Assembly (NCBI GenBank): GCA_964463655.1
Contig: CAYXDG010000003.1
Location: 1 to 64,000, forward strand
From: Halothece sp964463655
GTDB lineage: Bacteria > Cyanobacteriota > Cyanobacteriia > Cyanobacteriales > Rubidibacteraceae
Length of the DNA stretch: 64,000 nt
Direction: 5' to 3'
Shown: positions 1-8,173 of the stretch, in pieces
How positions within the stretch are numbered: position 1 is the stretch's first letter
How the letters are laid out: each line of letters begins with the position of its first letter
Notes under the pieces: model-generated
Seen by the model: the letters and a program-made list of their open reading frames with translations, nothing else
Database searches by the model: none
Told to the model about the DNA's origin: nothing
Translations under genes and position numbers: made by a program

Positions 1-136
1 AGCCTTCTACCGCTTCATAGAGATTTTCTAATAACTCTTCAAAGGTATCTCCTTGTGTTGCACAGCCAGGAATCGCAGGAACTTCTGCCCAAAAGCCTCC
101 TTCTTCTGCTTCATGAATGATCACTTTAATTTTCAT
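1..136 (-). CDS. HicB-family antitoxin-like protein (partial, C-terminus off the left edge)
   Basis: The reverse strand from the ATG at 136 reads MKIKVIIHEAEEGGFWAEVP, then a PGC element and GDTFEEL, and is still open at the window edge after about 45 residues. This is the beta-strand/PGC/GDT pattern of the small HicB/DUF1902-type antitoxin fold, usually 65-80 residues. HicB proteins normally neutralise a partner toxin and repress their own operon. The partner would lie beyond the edge or be absent. The short gene resembles the complete hicB-like gene at 1288-1485. Family assignment rests on the fold motif; pairing with a toxin is not shown. Confidence 0.75.
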   Translation of the reverse strand, partial: MKIKVIIHEAEEGGFWAEVPAIPGCATQGDTFEELLENLYEAVEG

Positions 137-170
137 AATCTTTTCCCTTACCTATCCACCTTCGTCACGC

Positions 171-276
171 TCGTTCAAGTATAACTTTTAACTTCATAGT
201 TTTAATCCTGCGATGCTTAAAAAATATCTGATCCAACTCTGATTAGAAAGCGCGATGGAGCTTGAGATATGGTGAG
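171..276 (-). pseudogene. Diverged duplicate of a hicB start and its upstream region
   Basis: This 106-base stretch aligns end to end with 1459-1564, differing mainly by substitutions. In the reverse direction it begins a HicB-like peptide at the ATG at 197 (MKLKVILERA) but meets a TGA after ten codons. An extra base relative to the 1288-1485 gene then shifts the frame. It therefore looks like a dead copy of a hicB promoter and first codons. From 277 to 529 nothing recognisable is seen apart from A/T-rich sequence. Confidence 0.6.
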
Positions 277-529
277 CTTTGTTACCAGCAGTCTGAATCC
301 ATAACCGTACAGTTTCCGAGTAAAGTCGTTTTCCTTGTTTTCTTAAACTCGGTTTTAGTAACACACATAAATTCGTTACTATTTCATTTCGGCAAATTTG
401 CCCAGCCAGATTGCGCTATGACACTCTAGATGATTATTTTTGGCAAGAATTAACTACGAATAGGGCTTAACCTGATTTTTTGAAAATGGGATAATTAAAA
501 AGAGAACTTTCCGCCGCTTCCATGAAATG

Positions 530-1291
530 CTACAAATCCACTCCCTCATAAATTCCCGTTAAGGAGAGTTCCACACCGACTGAGCTTAACTGTACTCTCT
601 CAGTGGTATCTTCTAAGATAGTTAAATGCCAATCCTTACTTGTGTCTCGCCGATAGATCATGACTGCGGTTGTCTCTTGATCAACTAAAATATATTCCTG
701 TAACGTTTCTAAAGTGCGGTAGAAATTAAATTTACGTCCCTGATCATAATCTCGGGTAGAATTAGATAAAATTTCAAAAATCACCACTGGATTCGTCACT
801 GTGGTTTGACTCTCTTCATAATAGATCGGTTCGCTACCAAGAATCATGATGTCAGGGTAGGTAAACACCTTCGGAGATGGAATCCATAATCTAACATTTT
901 CCATATAAACAGGCGTGGTTTGCGTGTTTAAGGCTAGTCGGAGGGCAACATAAATATTCCCAGTAATCAAATTATGGTTCGTTGTTCCCCCTGCCATGGG
1001 TATAATTTCTCCATTGATCAATTCATGACGAGTTTCTGCTTCTGCCTCAAATTCGAGGTATTCGGTGGGGGTATAATTGCGTTGCGTTAATTGGGTAACC
1101 ATCGTTGTCTCTTCCCATGCTATTACTGATTTAACCACGCGATCGTCGATTATTTCTCCAGCTTGTAGTTGTTCAATAAGGGGTTCTAAATCTTTACGGA
1201 TTGAGCGGTAACGTTTTGCTAGTTGAGCGAGGTCTTTTTTAAGGTGAGGTGTGAGTAGAATTTGGATGAGCGGTAAATCATTCGACATCAA
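530..1291 (-). CDS. Uma2-family (DUF820) nuclease-like protein with a truncated RelE-toxin N-terminus
   Basis: Residues from about 64 on are a standard Uma2/DUF820 protein, a PD-(D/E)xK-fold family abundant in cyanobacteria: YLEFEAEAETRHELINGEI, then a PDIMI strand, VVIFEILSNSTRDYDQG and a C-terminal YILVDQE strand. Residues 1-52 (MSNDLPLIQILLTPHLKKDL, then RYRSIRKDLEPLIEQLQAGE) instead match the start of a cyanobacterial RelE/ParE-type toxin, whose catalytic half is missing. The Uma2 part has its own ATG at 1102 with GGAAGAG about seven bases before it, so a normal-length Uma2 (about 190 aa) could still be made from there. The fused frame overlaps the hicB stop by four bases, as a toxin would. 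The cellular role of Uma2 proteins is unclear. Confidence 0.75.
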   Translation of the reverse strand: MMSNDLPLIQILLTPHLKKDLAQLAKRYRSIRKDLEPLIEQLQAGEIIDDRVVKSVIAWEETTMVTQLTQRNYTPTEYLEFEAEAETRHELINGEIIPMAGGTTNHNLITGNIYVALRLALNTQTTPVYMENVRLWIPSPKVFTYPDIMILGSEPIYYEESQTTVTNPVVIFEILSNSTRDYDQGRKFNFYRTLETLQEYILVDQETTAVMIYRRDTSKDWHLTILEDTTERVQLSSVGVELSLTGIYEGVDL

Positions 1292-1485
1292 TTCTGTTTA
1301 TTGATTGCTCCTTCAGTTAAATTAATATCCTCTTCCACTGGTTCAAGGTAAAGGGCGATCGCGCTCTTAATATTAACTAAAGCCTCATTAATATCGTCCC
1401 CTTCACTAATACAACCAAGGAGAGAAGGAACAAACACCGTATATCCGCCTTCTCGCGCTCGTTCAAGGATAACTTGTAACTTCAT
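1288..1485 (-). CDS. HicB-family antitoxin-like protein
   Basis: A 65-residue protein starting MKLQVILERAREGGYTVFVP, followed by LLGCISEGDD and a helical tail rich in acidic residues. This is the compact HicB antitoxin fold without an added DNA-binding domain. Its stop overlaps the start of the next gene by four bases (ATGA type), the coupling typical of antitoxin-toxin operons. That next gene now encodes only a RelE N-terminal fragment fused to Uma2. It is therefore probably an antitoxin that has lost its toxin, although RelE with HicB-like partners is inferred from neighbourhood only. Confidence 0.75.
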   Translation of the reverse strand: MKLQVILERAREGGYTVFVPSLLGCISEGDDINEALVNIKSAIALYLEPVEEDINLTEGAINKQN

Positions 1486-1564
1486 GGCTGTTCACTCTTT
1501 GATGCTTAAAAGTATCTTATCAAATTCTGATCAGGCCGCGCGATCGAGCTTGAGATGTCGTGAG
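1459..1564. repeat. Second copy of the 106-bp diverged direct repeat
   Basis: This covers the first codons of the intact hicB-like gene and its upstream region, and aligns over its whole length with 171-276. Shared blocks include TCGTTCAAG, TAACTTCAT, GATGCTTAAA and GAGCTTGAGAT. The spacer 1565-1720 before the next gene shows nothing else recognisable beyond HIP1-like GCGCGATCGC at about 1610. Confidence 0.6.
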
Positions 1565-1720
1565 TGGGGCAAAGCCTACAATTTAATCCAATCAATTTTA
1601 TGCCAAGTCAGCGCGATCGCCCAAATCACTTGGTGAATCCTCTGATTTATCTGCATCATGAGACCCAATTATTGCTATAGTGGATAGTTGTTCATTGTCC
1701 ATTATTAAGGGAACGACCCG

Positions 1721-2977
1721 ATGATCCGTGACATCTTCATGCCTGCTCTTAGTTCAACCATGACCGAAGGAAAAATTGTCTCTTGGGCAAAATCCCCAGG
1801 GGATAAAGTGCTGAAAGGGGAAACCGTCCTTGTAGTGGAATCAGACAAAGCAGATATGGATGTGGAGTCGTTCCATGATGGTTACCTCGCAACGATTCTG
1901 GTGCCAGAAGGAGAACAAGCACCTGTTGGTTCGGCGATCGCCCTACTAGCAGAAACAGAAGCAGAAATCGAAACCGCCAAGCAGCAAGCTAACCAGAAAA
2001 CGGCTCAACCGTCTGCTTCTAAAACCGAAACCAAAACGGAACAAGCACCCACTCCGACTCCTCCTGAAGCGCCAACCCCCCCGAAACGAGAAAACGGTCG
2101 CGTAGTCGCATCCCCTCGCGCTCGGAAGTTGGCAAAAGAGCATAATATTGATTTAAGTACATTACAAGGCAGTGGCCCTCATGGTCGCATTGTCGCCGAA
2201 GATGTGGAAGCAGCTACGGGTCAAGCATCCGCAACGCCAATCCCAGAAGCGCAACCGCAACCGCAACCGCAACCCACCCCTCAACCGACACCCAGTTACG
2301 CTAAAGGGGAAGTGGTTCCCTTTACTACCCTGCAAAGTGCTGTAGTGCGGAATATGACCGCAACCGTACAAGTTCCCACCTTTCATGTGGGTTACACCAT
2401 CACCACTGATGAACTCGATAAACTCTATCAACAAATCAAGTCTAAAGGGGTGACAATGACGGCGTTACTGGCGAAAGCAGTGGCGGATACGTTGAAAAAT
2501 CATCCTCTTGTTAATGCCAGCTACACCGATCAAGGCATCCAATATCACTCAGCAATTAATATCGCGATCGCGGTTGCGATGGAAGATGGCGGTTTGATTA
2601 CTCCCGTTTTACGCAACGCTGGGGAACAAGATATTTACACCCTCTCTCGCAACTGGAAAGATTTAGTCAAGCGATCGCGCAACAAGCAGCTACAGCCTGA
2701 AGAATACAGCACAGGAACGTTTACTCTCTCTAACTTGGGAATGTTTGGAGTCGATCGCTTTGATGCGATTTTACCTCCTGGTCAAGGGGGAATCCTCGCG
2801 ATCGGTGCGAGTCGTCCCCAAGTAGTGGCAACAGAAAACGGAATGTTTGGGGTGCGTCGTCAAATGGTGGTTAACATCACCTGCGACCATCGGATTATTT
2901 ATGGCGCTCATGGGGCCGCTTTCTTGCAAGATTTAGCCCAGTTGATTGAATCTAATCCTCAATCCTTAACCCTATAA
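1721..2977 (+). CDS. pdhC: Pyruvate dehydrogenase E2, dihydrolipoamide acetyltransferase
   Basis: E2 transfers the acetyl group from the E1 product to CoA via a swinging lipoyl arm. The 418-residue protein has one lipoyl domain (residues 1-80, ESDKADM with Lys43 as lipoylation site), an Ala/Pro/Gln-rich linker, a peripheral subunit-binding domain near 125-163 (VASPRARKLAKEHNIDL), a second PQPQP linker, and the catalytic domain from about 190 to the end. The catalytic motif near the C-terminus reads CDHRIIYGA; the His is present, while the usual DG after it is YG, a variant I believe is normal in cyanobacterial E2. It stands alone, as cyanobacterial PDH genes usually do. The ATG follows GGGAACGACCCG. 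Confidence 0.93.
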   Translation: MIRDIFMPALSSTMTEGKIVSWAKSPGDKVLKGETVLVVESDKADMDVESFHDGYLATILVPEGEQAPVGSAIALLAETEAEIETAKQQANQKTAQPSASKTETKTEQAPTPTPPEAPTPPKRENGRVVASPRARKLAKEHNIDLSTLQGSGPHGRIVAEDVEAATGQASATPIPEAQPQPQPQPTPQPTPSYAKGEVVPFTTLQSAVVRNMTATVQVPTFHVGYTITTDELDKLYQQIKSKGVTMTALLAKAVADTLKNHPLVNASYTDQGIQYHSAINIAIAVAMEDGGLITPVLRNAGEQDIYTLSRNWKDLVKRSRNKQLQPEEYSTGTFTLSNLGMFGVDRFDAILPPGQGGILAIGASRPQVVATENGMFGVRRQMVVNITCDHRIIYGAHGAAFLQDLAQLIESNPQSLTL

Positions 2978-3059
2978 CCAAACCGGCCGTTTGTTCAAAT
3001 AAAAGCAACGGCAGAAGGCGTTAAGATAGAGTTTAAGTTCCAGTGAGCGAGGAAAAATT

Positions 3060-4211
3060 GTGCTACTCTGCAAAGGCTTTGAAGTCGAAATGTACACGGG
3101 AAGACCTAACGGGGCAGTTGTCGGGCTTTCTGACCAAATTGTCAGGGATTTGCAAGGATTTGTCCGCGAACCCGACAGCCGTAATGTGGAATATACCACT
3201 GCTCCCTTATGCTGCTACGATCGCCTGTTATGTGCGTTAGTCCGTCCCCGCGTGCAGTTGCGCCAATATCTAACAACATTGGGAGATTATACCCTGATTC
3301 CAGGCAGTACCTTATCATTAGGAGGCAGCGATCGCTTTTATCGCTCTGATCCGCAAAATCCCTATCACGACTATATTGAAAGCGTTTACGGTCCAAAAGT
3401 TGTCACCGCCAGCATCCACATTAACATCGGCTTTGAAGACACTGAAAAGCTCATCCAAGCCTGTCGCCTCATTCGCTTAGAAGCGCCCTTATATCTAGCT
3501 TTGAGCGCCTCTTCTCCCTTCATTGATGGGGAAGCCACCGGCCATCACTCTACACGCTGGGCAGTGTTTCCTCAAACCCCTTCCTATGTTCCCCTATTTG
3601 AAGATCACGCCCATCATATTCGTTGGGTTAATGAACAACTGAATCAGGGGACAATGCAAAATGTGCGCCATCTCTGGTTATCCGTGCGTCCCAATGGCGA
3701 TCATCGTCCGTATAATCTCAATCGCTTAGAATTACGGATTTGTGATTTAGTGGTTGATCCAGTGGCGTTGTTAGGGATTACAGCCCTGTTGGAAGCTCGT
3801 TTAACCCAAATGTTGCTCACGCCCGATCTTGATCCGTTGCAGCAGAGTCAGTTACCCAGTCAAACTCGCGCTGAAGATTTAGTCGCAATGGCATATCAAA
3901 ACGAGCAAGCAGTAGCCAAAAAGAGTCTGGCTGCGGAATTGCGCCATTGGCAAGATGGACGACTGATTATCGCCGAAGATTGGATTAAAGACATTTATCA
4001 TCAGGTGCAACCCCTTGCCAAAGCGAAAGGGTTTAGCTGTTTTCTTTCCCCAATTCAGAAGATTTTACGAGAAGGAAATACGGCTCAAAAATGGTTGCGA
4101 GAGTATGAAAAAGGTGCAACACCTACTGAGATTATTACCCAGGGGATTGAAGCCATGAAAGTGGAAGAAACGGAATTGGAAGATAAACTCTGTCAGACGT
4201 TGGTAGTTTAG
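3060..4211 (+). CDS. gshA: Glutamate-cysteine ligase, cyanobacterial type
   Basis: This enzyme makes gamma-glutamylcysteine, the first step of glutathione synthesis. The 383-residue protein belongs to the distinct cyanobacterial GshA family. Its start (LLCKGFEVEMYTGRP), VREPDSRNVEYTTAPLC, the HINIGFED strand and the ELRICD segment are family landmarks. The GTG at 3060 is chosen because homologues begin exactly at this LLxKGFE segment and a GAGG lies about eight bases upstream. It is convergent with the R3H ATPase gene; the short junction holds inverted repeats. gshB is not in the window. Confidence 0.88.
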   Translation: MLLCKGFEVEMYTGRPNGAVVGLSDQIVRDLQGFVREPDSRNVEYTTAPLCCYDRLLCALVRPRVQLRQYLTTLGDYTLIPGSTLSLGGSDRFYRSDPQNPYHDYIESVYGPKVVTASIHINIGFEDTEKLIQACRLIRLEAPLYLALSASSPFIDGEATGHHSTRWAVFPQTPSYVPLFEDHAHHIRWVNEQLNQGTMQNVRHLWLSVRPNGDHRPYNLNRLELRICDLVVDPVALLGITALLEARLTQMLLTPDLDPLQQSQLPSQTRAEDLVAMAYQNEQAVAKKSLAAELRHWQDGRLIIAEDWIKDIYHQVQPLAKAKGFSCFLSPIQKILREGNTAQKWLREYEKGATPTEIITQGIEAMKVEETELEDKLCQTLVV

Positions 4212-4218
4212 GAATCGA

Positions 4219-4261
4219 TTAAGAGTGACGATCGCGCCCCTCTTAAAAACTGAGCGCGATC
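4219..4261. terminator. Overlapping inverted repeats between convergent genes
   Basis: Two interleaved perfect inverted repeats fill the 60-base junction: TTAAGAG (4219-4225) with CTCTTAA (4240-4246), and GATCGCGC (4230-4237) with GCGCGATC (4254-4261). The two cannot fold together. There is no clear T-run, so a terminator role is inferred from the convergent position only. The second repeat is built from HIP1-type sequence. Confidence 0.35.
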
Positions 4262-4271
4262 GCATTAAAAG

Positions 4272-6068
4272 TTAAGCGGGATAAATGCGTAAGCGTCGAT
4301 TTGGCTCTTCGCCACAACTATCAGAATGTAAGCGATAGTGTTCTGCTAGTTCATGCTGCATCCGTCGTACTTTGGCAGGACGAGGGAGTAATTCCACTGG
4401 TTGCCCTTTGGGAATGACAATTTGTTCCACTGCTAAACGTGCTTCTTCTAGTGCTTCAATTTCATCTTGGTTTGCACTCTCAGTAAACATCTGAAAATCA
4501 ATTCCTTCTGCGGTCGTGGGATCAAGATCGAGTAAACGCTGAAGTGTACGGGTAATTTGGGGCAGTGTGTTCGATTTGACCACATGGATGGGAACTTCTT
4601 TATTTTTCGCCATCTGACGCAGTTTAGAATGGTTTTTCACCTGCGATCGCAGCGCAATCACTGCATCAGCCGAGTCAATATCTTTGGTCAACACAATGGG
4701 CAATTTTAAGAGTTCTAACACCTGATCCAAGAGGTTGCGACTGATGCCATAAGGATAGACATATACTGGCCAATCTTCCCCATTCGGACCGGGAGTGCGA
4801 ACTTTTTCCGTTGGACTCTCCGCTTGCTGCCAAGATTGATTGAGCATTTGCTCAAACTCTGGGTTACGTGAGGGATGGTCAACGGGGGTCATTTGCCCAG
4901 AAGCACGCCAGCCAGTGGGGCGAGGCAAAAAGGGGCTTTGCAGACGATTTTGACCATTTCCTCCCGAAAATTGACCCTCCTCGCTGGTAATTTCCACTTC
5001 TCCTTTTTCATTGGCCGATCGCCGTTCGGTTTGGGGTTCGTGTCCGCGCAATAACTGGTCAATGGTTTCGGCTACTTCCTGATGGACTACCCAGCTACGC
5101 CGTTCCAGCATTTCCACCGCAATCTCAAAAGTCGGGAGCGCTTTACGCTCTAAAACGGTTTTCTGAGAGCCTCGCCGTCTAGCTTCTTCATCGCCTAGGG
5201 TCACCGCTTGAATCCCGCCAATTAAATCAGAGAGGGTCGGATTTTTGATTAAGTTTTCCAAGCGATTCCCATGCGCCGTCCCCACCAATTGTACACCACG
5301 TTCAGCAATGGTCCGAGCAGCAAGAGCTTCTAATTCTGTCCCAATTTCATCAATGACAATCACTTCTGGCATATGATTCTCTACCGCTTCGATCATCACT
5401 TTATGCTGTAGTTCTGGACTCGCCACTTGCATCCGTCGCGATCGACCAATGGAGGGGTGAGGAATATCGCCATCCCCTGCGATTTCGTTAGAGGTATCAA
5501 TAATGACCACACGCTTATTTAAGTCATCTGCTAACACCCGCGCAATCTCCCGCAGAGCCGTCGTTTTCCCCACCCCAGGGCGACCCAACATCAGGATCGA
5601 TCGCCCCGTTTCCACTAAATCTCGAATCATCCCGATCGTGCCATATACGGCCCGACCGATGCGACAAGTCAACCCAACAATTTCTCCTGCACGATTCCGC
5701 ATCGCACTAATCCGATGTAATGTGCGTTCAATGCCAGCACGATTGTCGCCACTAAACATCCCGACGCGATCGCTGCAAAACTGAATATCGTCTCGCGTTG
5801 TCGGCTCTTGGCTAAGATATTCCCAATGATTGGCAAACCGCGCTTCGGGCTTTCTTCCCAAGTCAATCACCACCTCAATTAATTCTTCTCTGGAAGGATG
5901 ATTCTTGAGATGATTTCCCAACCTTGGGGGAAGCGTCGCTAATAGAGCATCTAAGTCGTCAGTTACCTGCATCCGTTGGAATAAAGGTTTTATCACATCA
6001 TCACTGGTAACAGCATCAGTATTAAGGGCATTATCTTGAGGCAATGGGCGTTGATTTTGGCTCACCAT
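4272..6068 (-). CDS. AAA ATPase with C-terminal R3H domain (Ycf45/SpoIIIAA-like)
   Basis: The 598-residue protein has an N-terminal helical region, a SpoIIIAA/Ycf45-like P-loop ATPase core with Walker A GRPGVGKTT at residues 162-170, a Walker B-like VIVIDEIG, and a TAHGN sensor segment. A linker follows, with YVYPYGISRNLLDQVLELL and a second alpha/beta domain. The R3H-type single-stranded nucleic-acid binding motif RRMQH is near residue 570. Homologues are conserved in cyanobacteria and in some algal plastids; their role is not settled, and nucleic-acid handling is inferred from the R3H motif. It is followed upstream by ldpA only 16 bases away on the same strand, so the two are probably co-transcribed (ldpA first). 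Confidence 0.85.
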   Translation of the reverse strand: MVSQNQRPLPQDNALNTDAVTSDDVIKPLFQRMQVTDDLDALLATLPPRLGNHLKNHPSREELIEVVIDLGRKPEARFANHWEYLSQEPTTRDDIQFCSDRVGMFSGDNRAGIERTLHRISAMRNRAGEIVGLTCRIGRAVYGTIGMIRDLVETGRSILMLGRPGVGKTTALREIARVLADDLNKRVVIIDTSNEIAGDGDIPHPSIGRSRRMQVASPELQHKVMIEAVENHMPEVIVIDEIGTELEALAARTIAERGVQLVGTAHGNRLENLIKNPTLSDLIGGIQAVTLGDEEARRRGSQKTVLERKALPTFEIAVEMLERRSWVVHQEVAETIDQLLRGHEPQTERRSANEKGEVEITSEEGQFSGGNGQNRLQSPFLPRPTGWRASGQMTPVDHPSRNPEFEQMLNQSWQQAESPTEKVRTPGPNGEDWPVYVYPYGISRNLLDQVLELLKLPIVLTKDIDSADAVIALRSQVKNHSKLRQMAKNKEVPIHVVKSNTLPQITRTLQRLLDLDPTTAEGIDFQMFTESANQDEIEALEEARLAVEQIVIPKGQPVELLPRPAKVRRMQHELAEHYRLHSDSCGEEPNRRLRIYPA

Positions 6069-6084
6069 AAACGTTTCTAACAGG

Positions 6085-7179
6085 TTAATTCAGGTTTGGC
6101 GTTCGCGGTTGCTTTCGCTTCAGTTGTGATACCAAAGTATCGGCTTGTCTGACTGCTTCCCAGAGCAATGTTGAGTGTTTTTCCAATTGCCCGTGAGCAT
6201 TGTTTTCTGAATCCTTGGCTACTTCTAGAGATTCTAGCAACGAGCTTAACTGAGAACGGGCAAAGCTGCCATAGGCAATGCCAGCAATGTAAGATTTGGC
6301 AGCATTGGGAGAGGGATTAAGCAGTTGAGCCGTTTCCAGTTTGGTGACAGTATGTTCATTGGTTCCGCCAGCCAGTTGGACATAGCCAGGAAGATTGGCT
6401 TTCAGGACTTTTTGAGCTAACTTGACACTAGCGCGAGTGGCCCCTTTTCCTAAATCGCCACTCATGGGTCGCCCATCCGTTTGCCAAATCAGGGGGCAGG
6501 GTAAAGGAGAAATTTTTTGATCAAGAGTTTTTAGATAGTCTATAAGATTAGGATCGTCCGGACAACTGATGGCTAAAATTTTCAGTTGAGGGATCATCGG
6601 CTTAAGAGCATCCCAGAGGCTTTGAAATTGAGTTTCTCTTCCTGCTTGGGTATGAATTTCGATCGCGTCTATGTTATACTCCTTAAGCTGCTCAACCAGG
6701 GTGGCGGGAGACAACTGATGGGATTGTGTGGTAATCAGTTGTAGGGGACACACTGGCAAACAACGCCCACAGCCATAACAGCGATCGGCAATCACTCCAG
6801 AAAAGTTAATGGCATTGGCTGGACAAACCGCTTCACAGGGACGAGGACAGTCTGTGGGGCAAAGATTCGGATTAAAGGTTGCTTTGCGAAAATGGGGGTC
6901 TTCTCCGTCATTCAAACTGACCATCAACCAAGGGCGACCTAGCATCAAAAATCCTTGCGCGATCGCCTTTTCCTGCAATTGTTCGGCAACGGCTAACCCT
7001 TCTTTGGCTGCTGCCACCACTGCTGCATCTGCTGCAACATCAATGCAATCAGCCCCTGCTAAGGCATAAGCTAAGCTCAGACTCCTCACTGCGGGGAGAT
7101 GTTGGTAACTAGCTCCACAAATCAGTTTAAACCAGTGACCGTTTTCCAAAGATTGTAAGGGGAAGCACATCTTATTCAC
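6085..7179 (-). CDS. ldpA: Light-dependent period protein LdpA, iron-sulfur protein
   Basis: LdpA is a cyanobacterial Fe-S protein that conveys light/redox state to the KaiABC clock. The 364-residue sequence has two cysteine clusters in the middle of the first half: C107, C111, C115, C119 (CPTDCPRPCEAVCPA) and C134, C137, C140, C144 (CYGCGRCLPVCP), consistent with two 4Fe-4S centres. The remainder resembles a TIM-barrel-like LdpA C-terminal domain ending in a helical tail. The start MNKMCFPLQSL is supported by homology. It precedes the R3H ATPase gene in the same direction. Confidence 0.85.
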   Translation of the reverse strand: MNKMCFPLQSLENGHWFKLICGASYQHLPAVRSLSLAYALAGADCIDVAADAAVVAAAKEGLAVAEQLQEKAIAQGFLMLGRPWLMVSLNDGEDPHFRKATFNPNLCPTDCPRPCEAVCPANAINFSGVIADRCYGCGRCLPVCPLQLITTQSHQLSPATLVEQLKEYNIDAIEIHTQAGRETQFQSLWDALKPMIPQLKILAISCPDDPNLIDYLKTLDQKISPLPCPLIWQTDGRPMSGDLGKGATRASVKLAQKVLKANLPGYVQLAGGTNEHTVTKLETAQLLNPSPNAAKSYIAGIAYGSFARSQLSSLLESLEVAKDSENNAHGQLEKHSTLLWEAVRQADTLVSQLKRKQPRTPNLN

Positions 7180-7517
7180 CCTTCCTATGTTAAAGCGATT
7201 GATCCCAAATTAGCAATTAATCATTTGTTCTTGGTTCTTGGTTCATTGGAACTGAGCGCTGATTTTTTCTAATACAATGAAAGGGATGTGCAATTGACCA
7301 CAAATGAGATGGCAACTGAGACTGATTGCCAAATCTTAAAAGGACGGGAAGAGCGTTTGGCTACTGTAGAATCATGGTTCTGTTCTTAGGATTGCTGGGA
7401 AAAGCCATTCCATTCTTTTTCCTAACCCATGAAAAGCGCGATCGCCCTCTGATTTGAGTTTTTTTGGGTAGGTGCTACCCCGTTTTGACCAGTTGATAGC
7501 ACCTCACAGCCTTACGA
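7180..7517. other. 338-base spacer between clpP3 and ldpA with inverted repeats
   Basis: On the reverse strand this separates the clpP3 stop from the ldpA start and should hold the ldpA promoter. It contains a short tandem TTCTTGG repeat near 7225-7240. A compact hairpin (GGGTAG 7466-7471, GTG loop, CTACCC 7475-7480) is followed by CGTTTTG on the plus strand. A longer inverted repeat pairs AGGTGCTA (7470-7477) with TAGCACCT (7497-7504). A TAATACAAT box at about 7270 on the plus strand could start a short transcript that ends at the hairpin. Confidence 0.4.
7294..7389 (+). CDS. Candidate 31-codon small ORF (or part of a small RNA)
   Basis: A TTG at 7294, preceded by AAGGGA at a suitable distance, opens a frame of 31 codons ending at TAG 7387; an internal ATG lies at 7309. 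The peptide from the ATG begins MATETDCQILKGREERLATV. Upstream is a -10-like TACAAT, and downstream is the hairpin at 7466-7488 with a short T-run. It lies antisense to nothing and opposite in direction to both neighbours. I do not recognise the peptide. The evidence is only the arrangement of signals, so it may be non-coding. Confidence 0.2.
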   Translation: MTTNEMATETDCQILKGREERLATVESWFCS

Positions 7518-8120
7518 CTACAGAGTTTTCTCTTCAATTACCCGATCAATGATGCCATACTCTTTTGCTTCTTCAGCCGACATAAAGTAATCGCGATCGG
7601 TGTCTTTTTTGATTTTCTCCACAGATTGACCTGTATTATCCGCCATAATTTCATCTAATTGTTTACGAATACGAAGAATTTCTTTGGCTTCAATTTCAAT
7701 GTCTGTTGCTTGTCGTCTTCCTTGCGTCCCCCCCATTGGTTGGTGAATCATAATTCGAGAATGAGGCAGCGCCACTCGTTTTCCTTTCGTTCCAGAGGAT
7801 AATAAAAACGCTCCCATTGACGCAGCAATTCCAACACAAATTGTCACCACTTCCGATTTAATGTGCTGCATGGTATCATAAATCGCCATCCCTGCACTAA
7901 CCGAACCCCCTGGGGAATTAATGTAAAGATAGATCGGTTTGCTCGGGTCTTCTGAGTCGAGATAGAGCATCACCGCAATCACTTGATTTGCTAAACCATC
8001 ATTAATTCCACGACCTAAGAAAATAATTCTCTCTCTATAGAGACGATCATAAATATTCACCCAATCACTGTAGGGTTGACCGGGCATTTGATAGGGAACT
8101 TTTGGAACACCAATTGGCAT
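7518..8120 (-). CDS. clpP3: ATP-dependent Clp protease proteolytic subunit (ClpP3-type)
   Basis: A 200-residue serine protease subunit with a complete triad: Ser101 (GIAASMGAF), His126 (MIHQPMGG) and Asp175 (DTDRD), spaced exactly as in classical ClpP. It starts with the PYQMPGQP type of N-terminus. The gene follows clpR by 53 bases in the same direction. In cyanobacteria ClpP3 and ClpR form one mixed tetradecameric core that works with ClpC/ClpS, and this neighbourhood fits that pair. No clpX or clpC is present here. Confidence 0.93.
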   Translation of the reverse strand: MPIGVPKVPYQMPGQPYSDWVNIYDRLYRERIIFLGRGINDGLANQVIAVMLYLDSEDPSKPIYLYINSPGGSVSAGMAIYDTMQHIKSEVVTICVGIAASMGAFLLSSGTKGKRVALPHSRIMIHQPMGGTQGRRQATDIEIEAKEILRIRKQLDEIMADNTGQSVEKIKKDTDRDYFMSAEEAKEYGIIDRVIEEKTL

Positions 8121-8173
8121 AATTTTTATCCTTTGTTTGTTTTTTTTGTGTGAATGGTTTTCGGAATCAATGA

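Noticed and set aside
505..531. Third copy of the TTCCATG palindrome
   Set aside because: Only TTCCATGAAATG and CTAC match; the left arm is not recognisable.
2222..2300. PQPQP repeat in pdhC as a mobile repeat
   Set aside because: Pro/Gln/Ala-rich linkers are normal between E2 domains.
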